Source of the DNA: an uncultured Magnetococcales bacterium
Lineage (GTDB): Bacteria; Pseudomonadota; Magnetococcia; Magnetococcales; Magnetaquicoccaceae
DNA length: 6,026 nt
Direction: 5' to 3'
Assembly (NCBI GenBank): GCA_903913345.1
Contig: CAIWLA010000377.1
Location: 1 to 6,026, forward strand
The notes beneath the pieces are model-generated. The model made no database searches. It worked only from the letters and a program-made list of their open reading frames with translations, and was not told where the DNA came from. A program made the translations under genes and the position numbers. Shown here piece by piece: positions 1 to 5,714 of this stretch (its first letter is position 1; every line of letters starts with the position of its first letter).

Positions 1-105
1 AGTTTCACGGAAGTCATGGAAAACTGGCATAAAATAATTGATTGGCTTGCTGACTCACCAAGGAAGCGAAAACGCCAGATGCCAACTTTGGAATCGTTAG
101 GTTAA
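1..105 (+). CDS. C-terminal end of an unidentified protein (5' end outside window)
   Basis: An open frame enters from the left edge and stops at TAA 103-105, leaving 34 residues. They begin SFTEVMENWHKIIDWL, contain a basic patch PRKRKRQ at about residues 20-26, and end LESLG. The stretch is clearly AT-richer than the riboflavin operon that follows, so it may be foreign. The amphipathic, Trp-containing helix followed by a basic tail would fit the end of a DNA-binding or transposase-like protein, but I do not recognise a family and this is only a guess. With no start visible, it could also be a chance open frame. Confidence 0.4.
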   Translation, partial: SFTEVMENWHKIIDWLADSPRKRKRQMPTLESLG

Positions 106-294
106 CGCTTATGGGGCAAAGCCCCCGCCTTGAAGGATGCGCTGATCCCGTTTCCCGACGATGATCAAAATCGGGAAGGTGGCCTGTTGTCCCGGATGCG
201 GTTGGGTGGTATCATCCGCACGCTGGATAGGCCGCCTGTGGGGTGTGCCGATTGACCGCCGCGCGTGATTAACGAAACAAGGAACGAGAAACAG
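106..294 (+). other. Leader of ribBA: open frame remnant and small hairpins
   Basis: Directly after the stop at 105, the same frame stays open to TGA at 251-253, with GC-rich third positions like the operon's. The 48 codons include RMRLGGIIRTLDRPPVGC. No start with a ribosome binding site is seen, so this may be a gene remnant or chance. Two inverted repeats lie here: GGGGC-AAA-GCCCC at 113-125, and TTCCCGA/TCGGGAA at 152-158 and 171-177 with a 12-base loop. Neither is followed by a T run. The conserved elements of an FMN riboswitch were looked for and not found, and no convincing promoter was seen. Confidence 0.35.
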
Positions 295-1542
295 ATGACC
301 TTTCAGTTTCATGCCATCCAGGATATCATTGACGATTTTCGCCAGGGCAAGATGGTCATCCTGGTGGACGATCAGGATCGGGAGAATGAGGGGGATCTGA
401 TCATTCCGGCGGATTGTTGCACCGCCGAAGCGGTCAATTTCATGGCCAAGCATGGGCGTGGTCTGGTCTGTCTGGCGTTGACCCGTGAGCGGGCGCGGGC
501 GTTGCAACTGCCTCTCATGGTGGTGGACAACAATGCCCAATTCAAGACGGCGTTTACGGTCTCGGTGGAGGCCAAGACCGGTGTCACCACGGGCATATCC
601 GCCCAGGATCGGGCGCGGACCATCGCGGTGGCCATTGATGACGACAGTACACCGTGTGATCTGGTGCGACCCGGACATATCTTTCCCCTGGTGGCTCAGG
701 AGGGGGGTGTCCTGGTGCGGGCTGGACATACCGAGGCCTCGGTGGATCTCTCCCGTCTGGCGGGCAGAAAGGCGGCGGCGGTCATCTGCGAAATTCTCAA
801 AGATGACGGCAGTATGGCCAGGGTGCCGGACCTGATGCTCTTTGCCGAAGAGATGGGATTGAAGATAGGCACCATTGCCGATCTGATTGCCTACCGTACC
901 TCGAATGAAATGCTGGTCCATCGGGCTGTGGAGGCCCGTCTGCCCAGTACCCTCGGTGGGGAGTGGCGGTTGCTGGTTTATACCAATGATGTGGATGATT
1001 TTCAACATGTTGCCTTGATCAAGGGCACCATTGATCCGGCCCAGCCGGTGCTGATACGGGTCCACTCGGAATGTCTGACGGGCGACCTGTTTGGCAGCAT
1101 GCGCTGTGACTGCGGGGACCAGTTGCATGCCGCGATGTCCCGGATTGGCCAGGAAGGGACCGGCGTTTTGCTCTATTTGCGCCAGGAAGGGCGTGGTATC
1201 GGGTTGATCAACAAGATGCACGCCTATAATCTCCAGGATCGCGGGTTGGATACGGTGGAGGCCAACAACAAACTCGGTTTTCCGGCTGATTTGCGCAATT
1301 ATGGCATTGGTGCACAAATTTTGCGGGATATTGGAGTGCGGCACATCCGTATTTTGACCAACAATCCCCGAAAAATTATCGGGTTGGAGGGGTACGGGCT
1401 GGAGGTGGTGGAACGGGTTCCCATTGAGATGCACGCCAGGGAGGACAATGCGGCCTATCTGGAGGTCAAGCGACACAAGATGGGACATATACTGCATCAA
1501 TTAACCGATTGGAAACCGAAAGAGGAGTTGTCCGATGAGTGA
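295..1542 (+). CDS. ribBA: Bifunctional 3,4-dihydroxy-2-butanone-4-phosphate synthase / GTP cyclohydrolase II
   Basis: This 415-residue cytosolic enzyme supplies both branches of riboflavin synthesis. The N-terminal domain (about 1-205) converts ribulose 5-phosphate to dihydroxybutanone phosphate plus formate. The C-terminal domain (about 210-400) opens GTP to the diaminopyrimidine precursor. In the first domain, the acidic metal-binding motif DRENEGD (28-34), the stretch RPGHIFPL (125-132) and GHTEASVDL (144-152) are intact. In the second, the zinc cysteines C260, C271 and C273 in [24 protein letters not shown] (296-304) and TNNPRK (355-360) are all present, so the cyclohydrolase half looks active; in some proteobacteria it is degenerate. 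ATG 295 is preferred over GTG 265 because AAGGAACGAG precedes it and the family usually starts just before this point. The gene overlaps ribH by 8 bases, which implies translational coupling. Confidence 0.97.
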   Translation: MTFQFHAIQDIIDDFRQGKMVILVDDQDRENEGDLIIPADCCTAEAVNFMAKHGRGLVCLALTRERARALQLPLMVVDNNAQFKTAFTVSVEAKTGVTTGISAQDRARTIAVAIDDDSTPCDLVRPGHIFPLVAQEGGVLVRAGHTEASVDLSRLAGRKAAAVICEILKDDGSMARVPDLMLFAEEMGLKIGTIADLIAYRTSNEMLVHRAVEARLPSTLGGEWRLLVYTNDVDDFQHVALIKGTIDPAQPVLIRVHSECLTGDLFGSMRCDCGDQLHAAMSRIGQEGTGVLLYLRQEGRGIGLINKMHAYNLQDRGLDTVEANNKLGFPADLRNYGIGAQILRDIGVRHIRILTNNPRKIIGLEGYGLEVVERVPIEMHAREDNAAYLEVKRHKMGHILHQLTDWKPKEELSDE

Positions 1543-2038
1543 AACCCATGCGGGTGCAAGCGGTCGTGAGGCCAATGGTCCGGTCCTGGAAGGTCATCTG
1601 GATGCCTCCGGTTTGCGGTTTGCCTTGATTGTGTCGCGTTTCAACAGCTTTATCACCGAACGGCTGTATGAGGGGGCATTGGATTGCCTGTTGCGCCATG
1701 GGGCGACCCGTGGGGAGATCACCCTGATTCGGGTGCCGGGTGCCTTTGAAATTCCCCTGGTGGCGCAAAAAGCGGCACAAAGTGGCCGGTTTGATGGCAT
1801 TCTTTGCCTGGGTGCGGTCATTCGGGGGGCAACCCCCCATTTTGATTATGTGGCGGGTGAGGTGACCAAGGGGGTGGCCCAGGTCTCTCTGGCCAGCCAT
1901 CTGCCCATCGGTTTTGGGGTCTTGACCACGGACACGGTGGAACAGGCCATAGACCGGGCGGGCAGCAAGTCTGGCAACAAGGGGTGGGAGACCGCCCTCT
2001 CCGTTATGGAAATGGTCAACGTGTTGAAGCAGCTTTAA
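1535..2038 (+). CDS. ribH: 6,7-dimethyl-8-ribityllumazine synthase
   Basis: Lumazine synthase condenses the RibB product (dihydroxybutanone phosphate) with 5-amino-6-ribitylaminouracil, giving the direct precursor of riboflavin. It usually acts as a pentamer or a 60-subunit shell. The 167-residue protein shows [11 protein letters not shown] (34-44), VPGAFEIPL (67-75), GATPHFDYV (98-106) with the catalytic His at 102, and [10 protein letters not shown] (141-150), which contains the phosphate-binding Arg/Lys. The length is slightly above the usual 155 or so because of about 15 non-conserved N-terminal residues. The start ATG overlaps the end of ribBA by 8 bases. A good ribosome binding site, AGAGGAG at 1521-1527, lies inside ribBA. 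Codons 97-101 form a GC-rich hairpin, noted separately. Confidence 0.97.
   Translation: MSETHAGASGREANGPVLEGHLDASGLRFALIVSRFNSFITERLYEGALDCLLRHGATRGEITLIRVPGAFEIPLVAQKAAQSGRFDGILCLGAVIRGATPHFDYVAGEVTKGVAQVSLASHLPIGFGVLTTDTVEQAIDRAGSKSGNKGWETALSVMEMVNVLKQL
1824..1838 (+). other. Strong GC hairpin inside ribH
   Basis: GGGGGG-CAA-CCCCCC forms a perfect six-pair stem with a three-base loop, followed by ATTTTGATT. The shape resembles an intrinsic terminator with a poor U tract. It lies over the codons for the active-site segment RGATPHF, so it may simply reflect codon choice. Confidence 0.45.
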
Positions 2039-2220
2039 TATTCCCCAGTGACAGCCGAAAAAGTGGTCCAGGCTTGGTGTCGTTTGTCAACGCCCGCAGT
2101 GGTTTCTTTACCAAAATCTATCAAAAACATTCAAGCCTTGAAGCGGAGATCGACTCTGTCATGATCAGCGGACAACCCGACCATGGAAATTCCGACGTTC
2201 CCGTCGCCGACCCGGCCCCG

Positions 2221-2235
2221 CCCCCGCCACGGGGG
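2221..2235 (+). promoter_or_regulatory. Hairpin covering the possible nusB ribosome binding site
   Basis: CCCCCG-CCA-CGGGGG is a perfect six-pair hairpin. Its right arm contains most of GGGGGAG (2231-2237), the only Shine-Dalgarno-like sequence just upstream of ATG 2242. If nusB starts there, the site would be closed unless a ribosome or helicase opens it. If translation starts at ATG 2161, the same bases simply encode a proline-rich stretch. Confidence 0.35.
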
Positions 2236-2241
2236 AGCCGT

Positions 2242-2733
2242 ATGAGTGGGAGTCGGCACAAAGCGCGGGAGTTGACGTTGCAGGCCTTGTATCAAAGCGA
2301 AATTTCCGGGGATGGGATTCACCGGGCGGTGGATCAACTGTGCGAAGAGAATGCCAGTGGTCATGCGGATTTGCTCTATTTCAAGACGGTGGCCGCCGGC
2401 ACCTGGGACCGGCGTGCCGAATTGGATGGCTGGATTGCCAAGGCGGCCATCAACTGGTCGTTGCAACGGATCTCCACGATTGATCTCAGCATTCTCCGTC
2501 AGGGTGTCTATGAACTCCTGGCCGAACCGGATTTGCCCATTCGGGTGGTGATCAATGAGGCCATCGAGTTGTCCAAGCGGTACGGAGGGGATGGTTCCCG
2601 GCTGTTTGTCAACGGGGTGATGGACCGTTTGGCCAGTCAGATTCGTCCGTCTGGGGTGGATCGGGGGCGGCAGACGTTGCCTCCGGGTTGTGAAGGGGCG
2701 GATCCGGACCAACCTGTTGTGACCACGCCGTGA
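2242..2733 (+). CDS. nusB: Transcription antitermination factor NusB
   Basis: NusB binds boxA RNA together with NusE (ribosomal protein S10) and keeps RNA polymerase processive on ribosomal RNA operons. The 163-residue all-helical protein shows the family's N-terminal signature RHKARELTLQALYQ (5-18), then DLLYF (43-47), the core ISTIDLSILRQGVYEL (77-92) and the highly conserved VINEAIELSKRYGGDGS (103-119) with FVNGVMDRL (122-130). The last 28 residues are a Pro/Gly-rich tail that most homologues lack. I chose ATG 2242 because NusB proteins normally begin a few residues before RxxARE. ATG 2161, in the same frame, would add 27 low-complexity residues (including PAPPPPRGS) and cannot be excluded. 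The nusB gene commonly follows ribH. The 203-base gap after ribH shows no terminator. Confidence 0.95.
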   Translation: MSGSRHKARELTLQALYQSEISGDGIHRAVDQLCEENASGHADLLYFKTVAAGTWDRRAELDGWIAKAAINWSLQRISTIDLSILRQGVYELLAEPDLPIRVVINEAIELSKRYGGDGSRLFVNGVMDRLASQIRPSGVDRGRQTLPPGCEGADPDQPVVTTP

Positions 2734-2773
2734 ATGGGGGCCTTTCATGACGATTGATCGAGTGGAGATGCCG

Positions 2774-3793
2774 ATGGAAACGATGGCTTCGGTGGGGGAA
2801 TTTGCCCTGATTCAGCGATTTTTTACGCCGCCGTCCGGGCCGTTGCCCCCCGGCGTCGTCCTGGGCGTGGGGGATGATGGGGCGGTGGTTTCGGTGCCCC
2901 GTACCCAGCAATTGGTGGTGACCACGGATACCCTGGTGGAGGGGATCCATTTTGCGGCGGATGCCGATCCGGTGTTGTTGGGTCAAAAGGCGTTGCGGGT
3001 CAATCTCTCCGACCTGGCGGCCATGGCGGCCCAGCCCCGCTGGTATGTATTATCCCTCTCGGTGCCGGGTGATACCCCGGTGGTTTGGCTGGAGGGGTTG
3101 GTTTCCGGGTTGCGGCAGGCCGCGCAGCGACCAGCGGGGGAGGTGGTCCTGATTGGGGGCAACCTGACCGGCGCGGCGCGGGGTTCCCTCAGTATTACCA
3201 TTACTTTATTGGGGTTGGTGGGCAGGGATCGGGCGGTGACGCGGGGGGGTGCCCAGGTGGGAGACCATATCCTGGTGACCGGTACCATTGGGGATGCGGC
3301 GTTGGGGTGGGCGATTCAGCGGGGAATATTGACGGGGGTGGCGGCGGCGGATCAGGCGGCCTTGTTGCAGCGGCATCATCTGCCCGATCCACCGGTCGAG
3401 TTGGCCATCGCCTTGCAGGAATCCGCCTTCAGTCGTTCGGCCATCGATCTGTCCGATGGTTTGATCGCGGATCTGGGTCATCTGTGTCGGGCCTCTCGTG
3501 TGGGCGCGCGGGTTCATGCCGAGCGGGTGCCTCTCTCGCCCGCCGCCCGGCGGCAGGTGGAACAGCAGGGTCCGGCGTTGCTGGCGCGCCTCTTGGGCGG
3601 GGGGGAGGATTATGAGTTGCTGTTTACCGTTGCCCCCTCGGCGGTGGCGGCGGTCCATGTGTTAGCCGAGATGATGGGGGTGCCGGTGACGGAGATTGGA
3701 GTCATCACCGCCGGATCGGAGGTGGTGGTCACCCACCAGGATCAACCGTTGATGGTGGAGGCGGGGGGGTGGGACCATTTTGGGGGGGTGTGA
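2774..3793 (+). CDS. thiL: Thiamine-monophosphate kinase
   Basis: ThiL phosphorylates thiamine monophosphate with ATP to give the cofactor thiamine diphosphate, in the cytosol. It belongs to the PurM/AIR synthase-like fold. Visible family motifs are VGEF (7-10), GVGDDGAVV (31-39), the Mg/ATP-binding DTLVEGIHF (52-60), KALRVNLSDLAAMAA (72-86), GGN (128-130) where many homologues have GGD, DLSDGLIADLGH (225-236) and the C-terminal LGGGEDYELLF (274-284). The 339 residues fit the usual 320-340. ATG 2774 is chosen because GTGGAG ends six bases before it. ATG 2747, which adds nine residues, and ATG 2783 are alternatives. It follows nusB closely, as in many proteobacterial rib-nusB-thiL operons. Four G7 homopolymers occur in the gene, yet the frame is intact. 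Confidence 0.95.
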   Translation: METMASVGEFALIQRFFTPPSGPLPPGVVLGVGDDGAVVSVPRTQQLVVTTDTLVEGIHFAADADPVLLGQKALRVNLSDLAAMAAQPRWYVLSLSVPGDTPVVWLEGLVSGLRQAAQRPAGEVVLIGGNLTGAARGSLSITITLLGLVGRDRAVTRGGAQVGDHILVTGTIGDAALGWAIQRGILTGVAAADQAALLQRHHLPDPPVELAIALQESAFSRSAIDLSDGLIADLGHLCRASRVGARVHAERVPLSPAARRQVEQQGPALLARLLGGGEDYELLFTVAPSAVAAVHVLAEMMGVPVTEIGVITAGSEVVVTHQDQPLMVEAGGWDHFGGV

Positions 3794-3813
3794 GCGGGGA
3801 GGTCGGGGGCGGG
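3782..3813 (+). other. Potential G-quadruplex across the thiL stop codon
   Basis: Four G runs (3782-3788, 3796-3799, 3805-3809 and 3811-3813) are separated by loops of 7, 5 and 1 bases, which meets the usual G3+/N1-7 rule. The run spans the thiL TGA at 3791-3793. Two more G runs lie just upstream, at 3763-3769 and 3771-3773. No ordinary stem-loop terminator is seen after thiL. Confidence 0.4.
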
Positions 3814-3859
3814 TTGCTCTGGAGGGTCTGCCTGGGTCTCACCGGAAAAGGAGAGAAAA

Positions 3860-4048
3860 GTGGAGCTTGTTGGAATAAAAGAGGAAGCGCATCGACTGAT
3901 CGACCAGTTGCCAGAGACCATGGATTGGGACGATCTCATGTATGAAATTTTTGTTCGCCAGGCCATCGAAGCCGGTGTTGCGGACAGTGAGGCTGGTGAC
4001 ATCACGGCTGTTGAGGAGGTTCGTGCGGCGTTTGGTTTATCTGGATGA
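3860..4048 (+). CDS. Small antitoxin-like protein (orphan, next to a broken toxin)
   Basis: A 62-residue acidic protein with a GTG start, well placed behind AAGGAGAG (3847-3854). Its composition and pattern, KEEAHRLIDQLPETMDWDDL at 7-26 followed by MYEIFVRQAIEAGVADSE and a final EVRAAFGL, resemble the small helical antitoxins that precede ParE/RelE-type toxins in many bacteria. I know this from recollection of the family pattern; no search was run. The stop TGA overlaps the ATG of the next reading frame (ATGA), the standard coupling for such antitoxin-toxin pairs. That downstream frame is broken, so the gene is probably an orphan antitoxin. It may still act in trans against related toxins. 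Confidence 0.72.
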   Translation: MELVGIKEEAHRLIDQLPETMDWDDLMYEIFVRQAIEAGVADSEAGDITAVEEVRAAFGLSG

Positions 4049-4122
4049 AGGTTTTTTGGACCGATGGCTGTGTGGTGATTGGTTCAGTCATCTTCAAGAT
4101 ATTGGAACGCCAAGGGCAGTAA
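4045..4122 (+). pseudogene. Truncated ParE/RelE-type toxin remnant
   Basis: The frame starts at the ATG that overlaps the antitoxin stop and encodes only 25 residues before TAA 4120-4122. It opens MKVFWTDG, a common opening of ParE-family toxins (first beta strand plus W-T-D), and continues with a helix-like segment ending ILERQGQ, matching the expected first helix. The remaining 65 or so residues of a normal toxin are missing; what follows is the 3' end of the convergent higA. This looks like the 5' remnant of an inactivated toxin. The match is short, so the call rests on position, the ATGA coupling and the N-terminal motif together. Confidence 0.5.
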
Positions 4123-4149
4123 GCAGGATTGAAAGATTTAATGCCCCGG

Positions 4150-4443
4150 TCAGACCGTCAGGAGACGGATGGCGGTCGTCGGATCTCTGGAAATCATGCG
4201 CAGCAGCGTGCGAGCTGGTCCTGTTGGCCGGTTGCGGTGTTGTTCCCAATTTTGCAAGGTTTTTACCGGAACACCCAGGATGCGGGCAAACTCCCCCTGA
4301 GACACACCCACCGTATCCCGTATCGTTTTGGGTTCAACATCGGGAAACGTGGTGACCTTTGCCCCTTCCACGGGCTTATCGTGCATGTGGTCGCCCATCT
4401 GACGGACGCTACCCAATAAGAGGCCAAACGTATCTTCATCCAT
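4150..4443 (-). CDS. higA: HigA-2/NadS-like antitoxin, XRE-type helix-turn-helix protein
   Basis: This 97-residue DNA-binding antitoxin neutralises the toxin encoded just upstream and normally represses the shared promoter. The N-terminal part (MDEDTFGLLLGSVRQMGDH, 1-19) is the helical arm typical of this family. The helix-turn-helix lies at about 37-85, with GVSQGEFARILGVPVKTLQN at 46-65 and NWEQHRNRPTGPA at 65-77. The start overlaps the toxin stop by 8 bases (ATGGATGA). It has a full-length Shine-Dalgarno sequence, AGGAGGTGAT (complement of 4449-4458), five bases from the ATG, far better than anything seen for the toxin. This should favour antitoxin synthesis. Its 3' end converges on the broken toxin remnant of the preceding module. 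Confidence 0.92.
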   Translation of the reverse strand: MDEDTFGLLLGSVRQMGDHMHDKPVEGAKVTTFPDVEPKTIRDTVGVSQGEFARILGVPVKTLQNWEQHRNRPTGPARTLLRMISRDPTTAIRLLTV

Positions 4444-4753
4444 GGTCTATCACCTCCTGCATCGTGTCGGCCAAACGGCGCATCTGATCGGGTGTCAGAT
4501 CTTCCTGGACATTTTTCGCGTAAGCGAACACCAGGTAGCACCAATCCCGATTGGACCACCAGTAATAAATCACCCGCCCACTGCTCCGTTTTCCTCGTCC
4601 TGCAAAAGCAACGCGCAGTTTCCTCAGCCCTCTCCCGCCAGGAATCACGCCCCCCGCCAGCGGGTTTTCCAGAATGTCCCCCTGTACCGTGCGCAACGCT
4701 TCGTCGGTGAAAGAAACCTGTCTCTGAAAGAGGGGTAGTTCGATGAAAATCAA
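4436..4753 (-). CDS. higB: HigB-2/RelE-type toxin
   Basis: This is a 105-residue toxin of the RelE/ParE superfamily, probably a ribosome-dependent mRNA interferase. Family features seen are MIFIELPLF at the start, ENPLAGGVIPGG (29-40), GLRKLRVAFAGRGKRSSGRV (42-61) carrying the basic catalytic/RNA-binding residues, IYYWW (62-66), YAKNVQEDLTPDQ (78-90) and a C-terminal helix. The length is normal for HigB-2. The only possible start is TTG 4753, because an in-frame TAG lies six codons upstream and no ATG is available near the conserved N terminus. No Shine-Dalgarno sequence precedes it. Toxin-before-antitoxin order is the normal HigBA arrangement. An inverted repeat 11 bases upstream is a likely operator. 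Confidence 0.92.
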   Translation of the reverse strand: MIFIELPLFQRQVSFTDEALRTVQGDILENPLAGGVIPGGRGLRKLRVAFAGRGKRSSGRVIYYWWSNRDWCYLVFAYAKNVQEDLTPDQMRRLADTMQEVIDHG

Positions 4754-4760
4754 GGTGAAA

Positions 4761-4789
4761 AGCGTACGCTATTCGCGTATACCTTGCAA
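4761..4789 (-). promoter_or_regulatory. Putative higBA promoter with operator
   Basis: TACGC-TATTC-GCGTA at 4765-4779 is a perfect inverted repeat of five-base arms. It sits just upstream of the toxin start, where HigA-type repressors bind. On the minus strand, TTGCAA (4789-4784) and TACGCT (4766-4761) are 17 bases apart and could act as -35 and -10, with the operator in and around the spacer. The -10 match is weak (3/6). Transcription from here would begin almost at the TTG, giving a nearly leaderless toxin message. Confidence 0.4.
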
Positions 4790-4875
4790 GCGGTTTTTTT
4801 CAGGTTCTCTCCATTGTCTCAACCTCTCCTCCATCGCCGCCACCCGCTCCAACAGGGGCGGATGGCTGTCGTGCA
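4769..4875 (-). pseudogene. 3'-end fragment of an M48 (STE24-type) peptidase gene
   Basis: On the minus strand this encodes SHPPLLERVAAMEER, followed by a tail LRQWREPEKNRLQGIRE and a TAG stop at 4771-4769. SHPPLLER is the C-terminal signature of STE24-type M48 peptidases. Bases 4823-4875 match 5825-5877, the end of the peptidase gene at the right edge of the window, at 50 of 53 positions. Upstream of 4875 the reading frame shows no further peptidase sequence, so only the last 40 or so codons remain. The stop codon lies inside the higBA operator. Confidence 0.75.
4823..4875 (+). repeat. 53-base direct repeat, copy A
   Basis: Runs from CCTCTCCTCC to the TGCA ending at 4875. It matches copy B (5825-5877) with three differences: C/T at 4859 and CG/AA at 4870-4871. 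Both copies are in the same orientation and encode the C terminus of an M48 peptidase on the minus strand. The two copies flank the small-protein/protease pair. Confidence 0.9.
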
Positions 4876-4929
4876 TCGAAGCCGGTGGTACAATCAGGAA
4901 TGATTTACCATGATGCGTGTCGATTGGAT

Positions 4930-4959
4930 TTGACGTGGAATGGCGGATCGTGGCATCAT
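4930..4959 (+). promoter_or_regulatory. Possible sigma-70 promoter for the small-protein/protease pair
   Basis: TTGACG (4930-4935) and CATCAT (4954-4959) are spaced by 18 bases and match the consensus at 5/6 and 4/6 positions. A start near 4966 would leave a leader of about 40 bases before ATG 5006. This is by eye only. Confidence 0.3.
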
Positions 4960-5005
4960 GGAATCAGGTGGTTTTCAACATCAGGAACAGTCAGGAGATT
5001 GCGTC

Positions 5006-5272
5006 ATGGATACTCAATCACCATTGCAAGAGGAGATCGCTGCTTATCAAGCGATGGAGGCAGACCTAAGAAAACACCATCTTGGGAAGTTTGTTGTTTT
5101 CCATGGAAATGAATTTATGGATGCCTTTGATACATTTGACTCTGCGGCCTGTGAAGCAATCAAGAAATTTGGTCGTGGTCCGTACCTGATTCGTCGTGTT
5201 GCGGATCGTGTGGTTATGCCCATGCCAGCTTCAGTTGCATTTCGCCCGGTGGTGACACATGCCGCTTGCTGA
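5006..5272 (+). CDS. Uncharacterised 88-residue partner of a retropepsin-like protease
   Basis: The start ATG 5006 has AGGAG eight bases upstream (4993-4997). An in-frame ATG at 4940 has no such site and adds non-conserved residues. The protein has an N-terminal helical segment (LQEEIAAYQAMEADLRKHHL, 7-26), then KFVVFHGNEFMDAFDTFDSA (28-47), suggesting a beta hairpin followed by a helix, then KKFGRGPYLIRRV (53-65) and a short basic/hydrophobic C terminus. No signal peptide or membrane segment is seen. As I recall, small proteins with GKxVVFH and FGxGPYLIR patterns (DUF5678-like) are often encoded just upstream of retropepsin-like proteins, as here; this was not verified by a search. The two genes overlap by 14 bases. 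The function is unknown; substrate, inhibitor or adaptor of the protease are all possible. Confidence 0.85.
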   Translation: MDTQSPLQEEIAAYQAMEADLRKHHLGKFVVFHGNEFMDAFDTFDSAACEAIKKFGRGPYLIRRVADRVVMPMPASVAFRPVVTHAAC

Positions 5273-5714
5273 CGCGAGTCTTTTGAATGGGGAAGGAAGG
5301 TATGACCACGACCTGCTTATTGTCCACGGGCCAACGCTGCAGGTGATTGTTGGGCACCTGCACGTTTCGGATGTACCGACTCCTGAACAGTCTGAAACTG
5401 TCCATGCACTCATCGACACGGGAGCTACGGAGAGTTGTATTGATGTCGAGCTTGCCCAGCGTCTTCAGCTTCCGGTGGTTGATGTTCAGCCAGTGTCCGG
5501 TGTCGCTGGTACCAGTGACCATCCTGTTTATCTCGCCCGGGTCTCAATCCCGTCTCTGGATTTCTACCAGTATGGGCGTTTCACAGCGGTGGCATTATCG
5601 AGAGGTGGACAGGGCCAGTCTGTTCTTCTTGGCAGGACATTCCTTCAAAAGGTCATCATGATTTACGATGGCTTGCGCGCCCAGGTTACTCTCGCCAGCA
5701 CCAAGATTCCTTGA
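5259..5714 (+). CDS. Retropepsin-like aspartic protease
   Basis: A 151-residue single-domain protein with one catalytic motif, LIDTGATESCID (51-62), whose Asp is D53. It also has a following hydrophobic stretch LGRTFL (124-129), comparable to the second conserved Leu-Gly element of retropepsins, and a possible flap around VSGVAGTSDHPVY (79-91). One DTGA per chain means it must dimerise to form an active site, as retroviral proteases do. No signal peptide or membrane anchor is visible, so it probably acts in the cytoplasm. Its start lies inside the preceding gene (overlap 14 bases) without its own clear ribosome binding site, so translation is probably coupled. The substrate is unknown. Base composition is lower in GC than the riboflavin operon. 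Confidence 0.88.
   Translation: MPLADASLLNGEGRYDHDLLIVHGPTLQVIVGHLHVSDVPTPEQSETVHALIDTGATESCIDVELAQRLQLPVVDVQPVSGVAGTSDHPVYLARVSIPSLDFYQYGRFTAVALSRGGQGQSVLLGRTFLQKVIMIYDGLRAQVTLASTKIP

Noticed and set aside
252..280. Promoter with TTGACC at 252-257 before ribBA
   Set aside because: No -10-like hexamer occurs at a suitable distance.
106..294. FMN riboswitch upstream of ribBA
   Set aside because: The conserved riboswitch core elements are not present; only simple hairpins are seen.
109..1500. 463-codon minus-strand open frame opposite ribBA
   Set aside because: It lies entirely antisense to a clearly recognised gene, has low-complexity His/Gln/Arg-rich composition and shows no family motif.
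2131..2748. 205-codon minus-strand frame opposite nusB
   Set aside because: Shadow of nusB, with Pro/Arg/His-rich composition and no recognisable domain.
3085..3615. Glycine-rich plus-strand frame of 176 codons inside thiL
   Set aside because: A shifted frame of GC-rich thiL gives glycine runs; thiL's own frame carries all the family motifs.
4442..4738. Plus-strand frame opposite higB
   Set aside because: It is antisense to a well-supported toxin gene and has no recognisable motif.
4783..4800. Rho-independent terminator ending in the T7 run at 4794-4800
   Set aside because: The bases before the T run form only CTTGCAAG, a palindrome without a loop, so there is no stable stem.
3965..4886. 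Repeated CATCGAAGCCGGTG at about 3964 and 4875
   Set aside because: The match is short (about 14 bases) with no similarity around it, so it is probably coincidence.
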